Source of the DNA: Erysipelotrichaceae bacterium
GTDB lineage: Bacteria > Bacillota_I > Bacilli_A > Erysipelotrichales > Erysipelotrichaceae
Assembly (NCBI GenBank): GCA_017442805.1
Contig: JAFRZA010000012.1
Coordinates: forward strand, 1 to 60,554
Direction of reading: 5' to 3'
DNA length: 60,554 bases
Position numbers and translations under genes: made by a program. Below the pieces are notes generated by a model that was not told where the DNA came from, did not search any database, and saw only the letters and a program-made list of their open reading frames with translations. The number at the start of each line of letters is the position of its first letter. Within the stretch, counting starts at the first letter, position 1. Below are positions 59,936-60,554 of this stretch, piece after piece.

Positions 59936-60554
59936 GTCTTAAGGTCTGGACCATCAGTCAGCTGGTAAGTTACATCAAGCAGCAGCTGGCCAATGACTTT
60001 ACATTGAAAAACATATCAGTGCAGGGAGAGATAGGTAATTTCACCAATCATTTCAGCGGGCACTGGTATTTTACTTTAAAGGACGACAAGGCGCTGATCA
60101 ACTGCGCCATGTTCAAGGGTTTTAACAGTCACGCGGACTTTCTGCCCAAAAACGGCGACAGCGTCATTGCGACGGGCAATATCAGCGTCTTCGAAAAGTC
60201 GGGACAGATGCAGCTGATCGTCAGTTCGCTGAAGATGAGCGGTCAGGGTGATTTCTACGTTCAGTTTGAAAAGACCAGAAAAAAGCTTGAACCGCTGGGC
60301 TATTTCGATCAGGGCCGCAAGAAACCCCTGCCTTCCTATCCCCGTACCATTTCCGTGGTGACCGGCGCAAATACGGCAGCTCTGCAGGACGTCAGAATAA
60401 CCCTCAGGCGCCGCTGGCCGGTAGAACTCAGGGAAGTCTACGCCATCGTTCAGGGAAACGAAGCAATCGATTCCATCGTCGACGGCCTCCGACAGGCGGA
60501 CAGTCAGAATTCTGACGTGATCATTCTGGCCAGAGGCGGCGGTTCGGTCGATGA
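59932..60554 (+). CDS. xseA: Exodeoxyribonuclease VII large subunit, partial
   Basis: The first 207 codons, cut by the right edge. It begins MSLKVWTISQLVSYIKQQL and has the OB-fold part (NISVQGEIGNFTNHFSGHWYFTLKDDKALINCAMFKG, LPKNGDSVIATGNISVFEKSGQMQLIV). The catalytic domain then starts (YPRTISVVTGANTAALQDV, VILARGGGSVD). XseA with XseB degrades single-stranded DNA. The nusB-xseA order is usual. Confidence 0.93.
   Translation, partial: MSLKVWTISQLVSYIKQQLANDFTLKNISVQGEIGNFTNHFSGHWYFTLKDDKALINCAMFKGFNSHADFLPKNGDSVIATGNISVFEKSGQMQLIVSSLKMSGQGDFYVQFEKTRKKLEPLGYFDQGRKKPLPSYPRTISVVTGANTAALQDVRITLRRRWPVELREVYAIVQGNEAIDSIVDGLRQADSQNSDVIILARGGGSVD

Noticed and set aside
1..60554. CRISPR arrays, tRNA or rRNA genes, integrase or prophage genes
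   Set aside because: No regularly spaced repeats, tRNA-like cloverleaf or phage-type genes were seen on either strand. A covariance-model search would settle small RNA genes.

Overview
The window is chromosomal DNA of a Gram-positive member of the Bacillota. By eye it is about half G+C. Firmicute marks include PolC-type DNA polymerase, DnaD, RecU, topoisomerase IV (ParE/ParC), YqeH, Prp with an L27 that carries a cleavable leader, FakA, Asp23 proteins, a T-box valS leader and PsuK/PsuG. A NadD-YqeK fusion and the gene order point to the Erysipelotrichia/Mollicutes side of the phylum. That placement is inference, because no 16S gene is present. I found no tRNA, rRNA or CRISPR array.

Layout. 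1-136: the end of an IS3-like element. 183-5441: promoter, T-box, valS and a large surface GH25 muramidase. 5491-5968: a RelB/RelE-type toxin-antitoxin pair. 5983-6612 (-): plsY. 6683-14889: one long operon, parE-parC-membrane protein-yqeH-yhbY-nadD/yqeK-mtnN. 14945-17712: rmuC, a minus-strand envelope protein, dnaD and nth. 17726-25048 (-): recU and two tandem class A penicillin-binding proteins, one with a tail of about 490 residues before its membrane anchor. 25107-29173: rplU-prp-rpmA, obg, ruvAB. 29276-41090: murG-murB-divIB-asp23-fakA-recG-rnc-polC. 41125-42595: a TetR regulator facing away from a GDPD phosphodiesterase. 42643-47321: rimP-nusA-ylxR-infB-rbfA. 47340-57644: an accessory block. 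57676 to the end: truB-ribF, then asp23-nusB-xseA, which is cut by the window edge.

Most genes are housekeeping (translation, replication and repair, cell wall, division) in tight operons with overlapping starts and stops. The accessory block separates rbfA from truB, which are usually neighbours. It carries pseudouridine breakdown (psuK-psuG), a small-molecule kinase next to a monomeric [FeFe] hydrogenase, a six-gene operon that looks like a self-contained route to a CDP-activated pentitol and its transfer to a cell-surface polymer, and a TtcA-like tRNA thiolase. The six-gene operon (51578-56855) is the best candidate for an undescribed system. It combines two L-pentulose-phosphate epimerases, a cytidylyltransferase, a Rossmann-fold reductase/epimerase, a LicD transferase and a TagB/TagF-like transferase.

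Genome-style signals recur. Many promoters have the extended -10 form TGATA. Many intrinsic terminators contain the stop codon in their stem or loop. Several proteins depart from their family's usual form: NadD has lost its middle and its active-site motif, RibF has almost lost its riboflavin kinase domain, NusA has an acidic tail of about 190 residues, and one PBP has a long tail with repeated short motifs.
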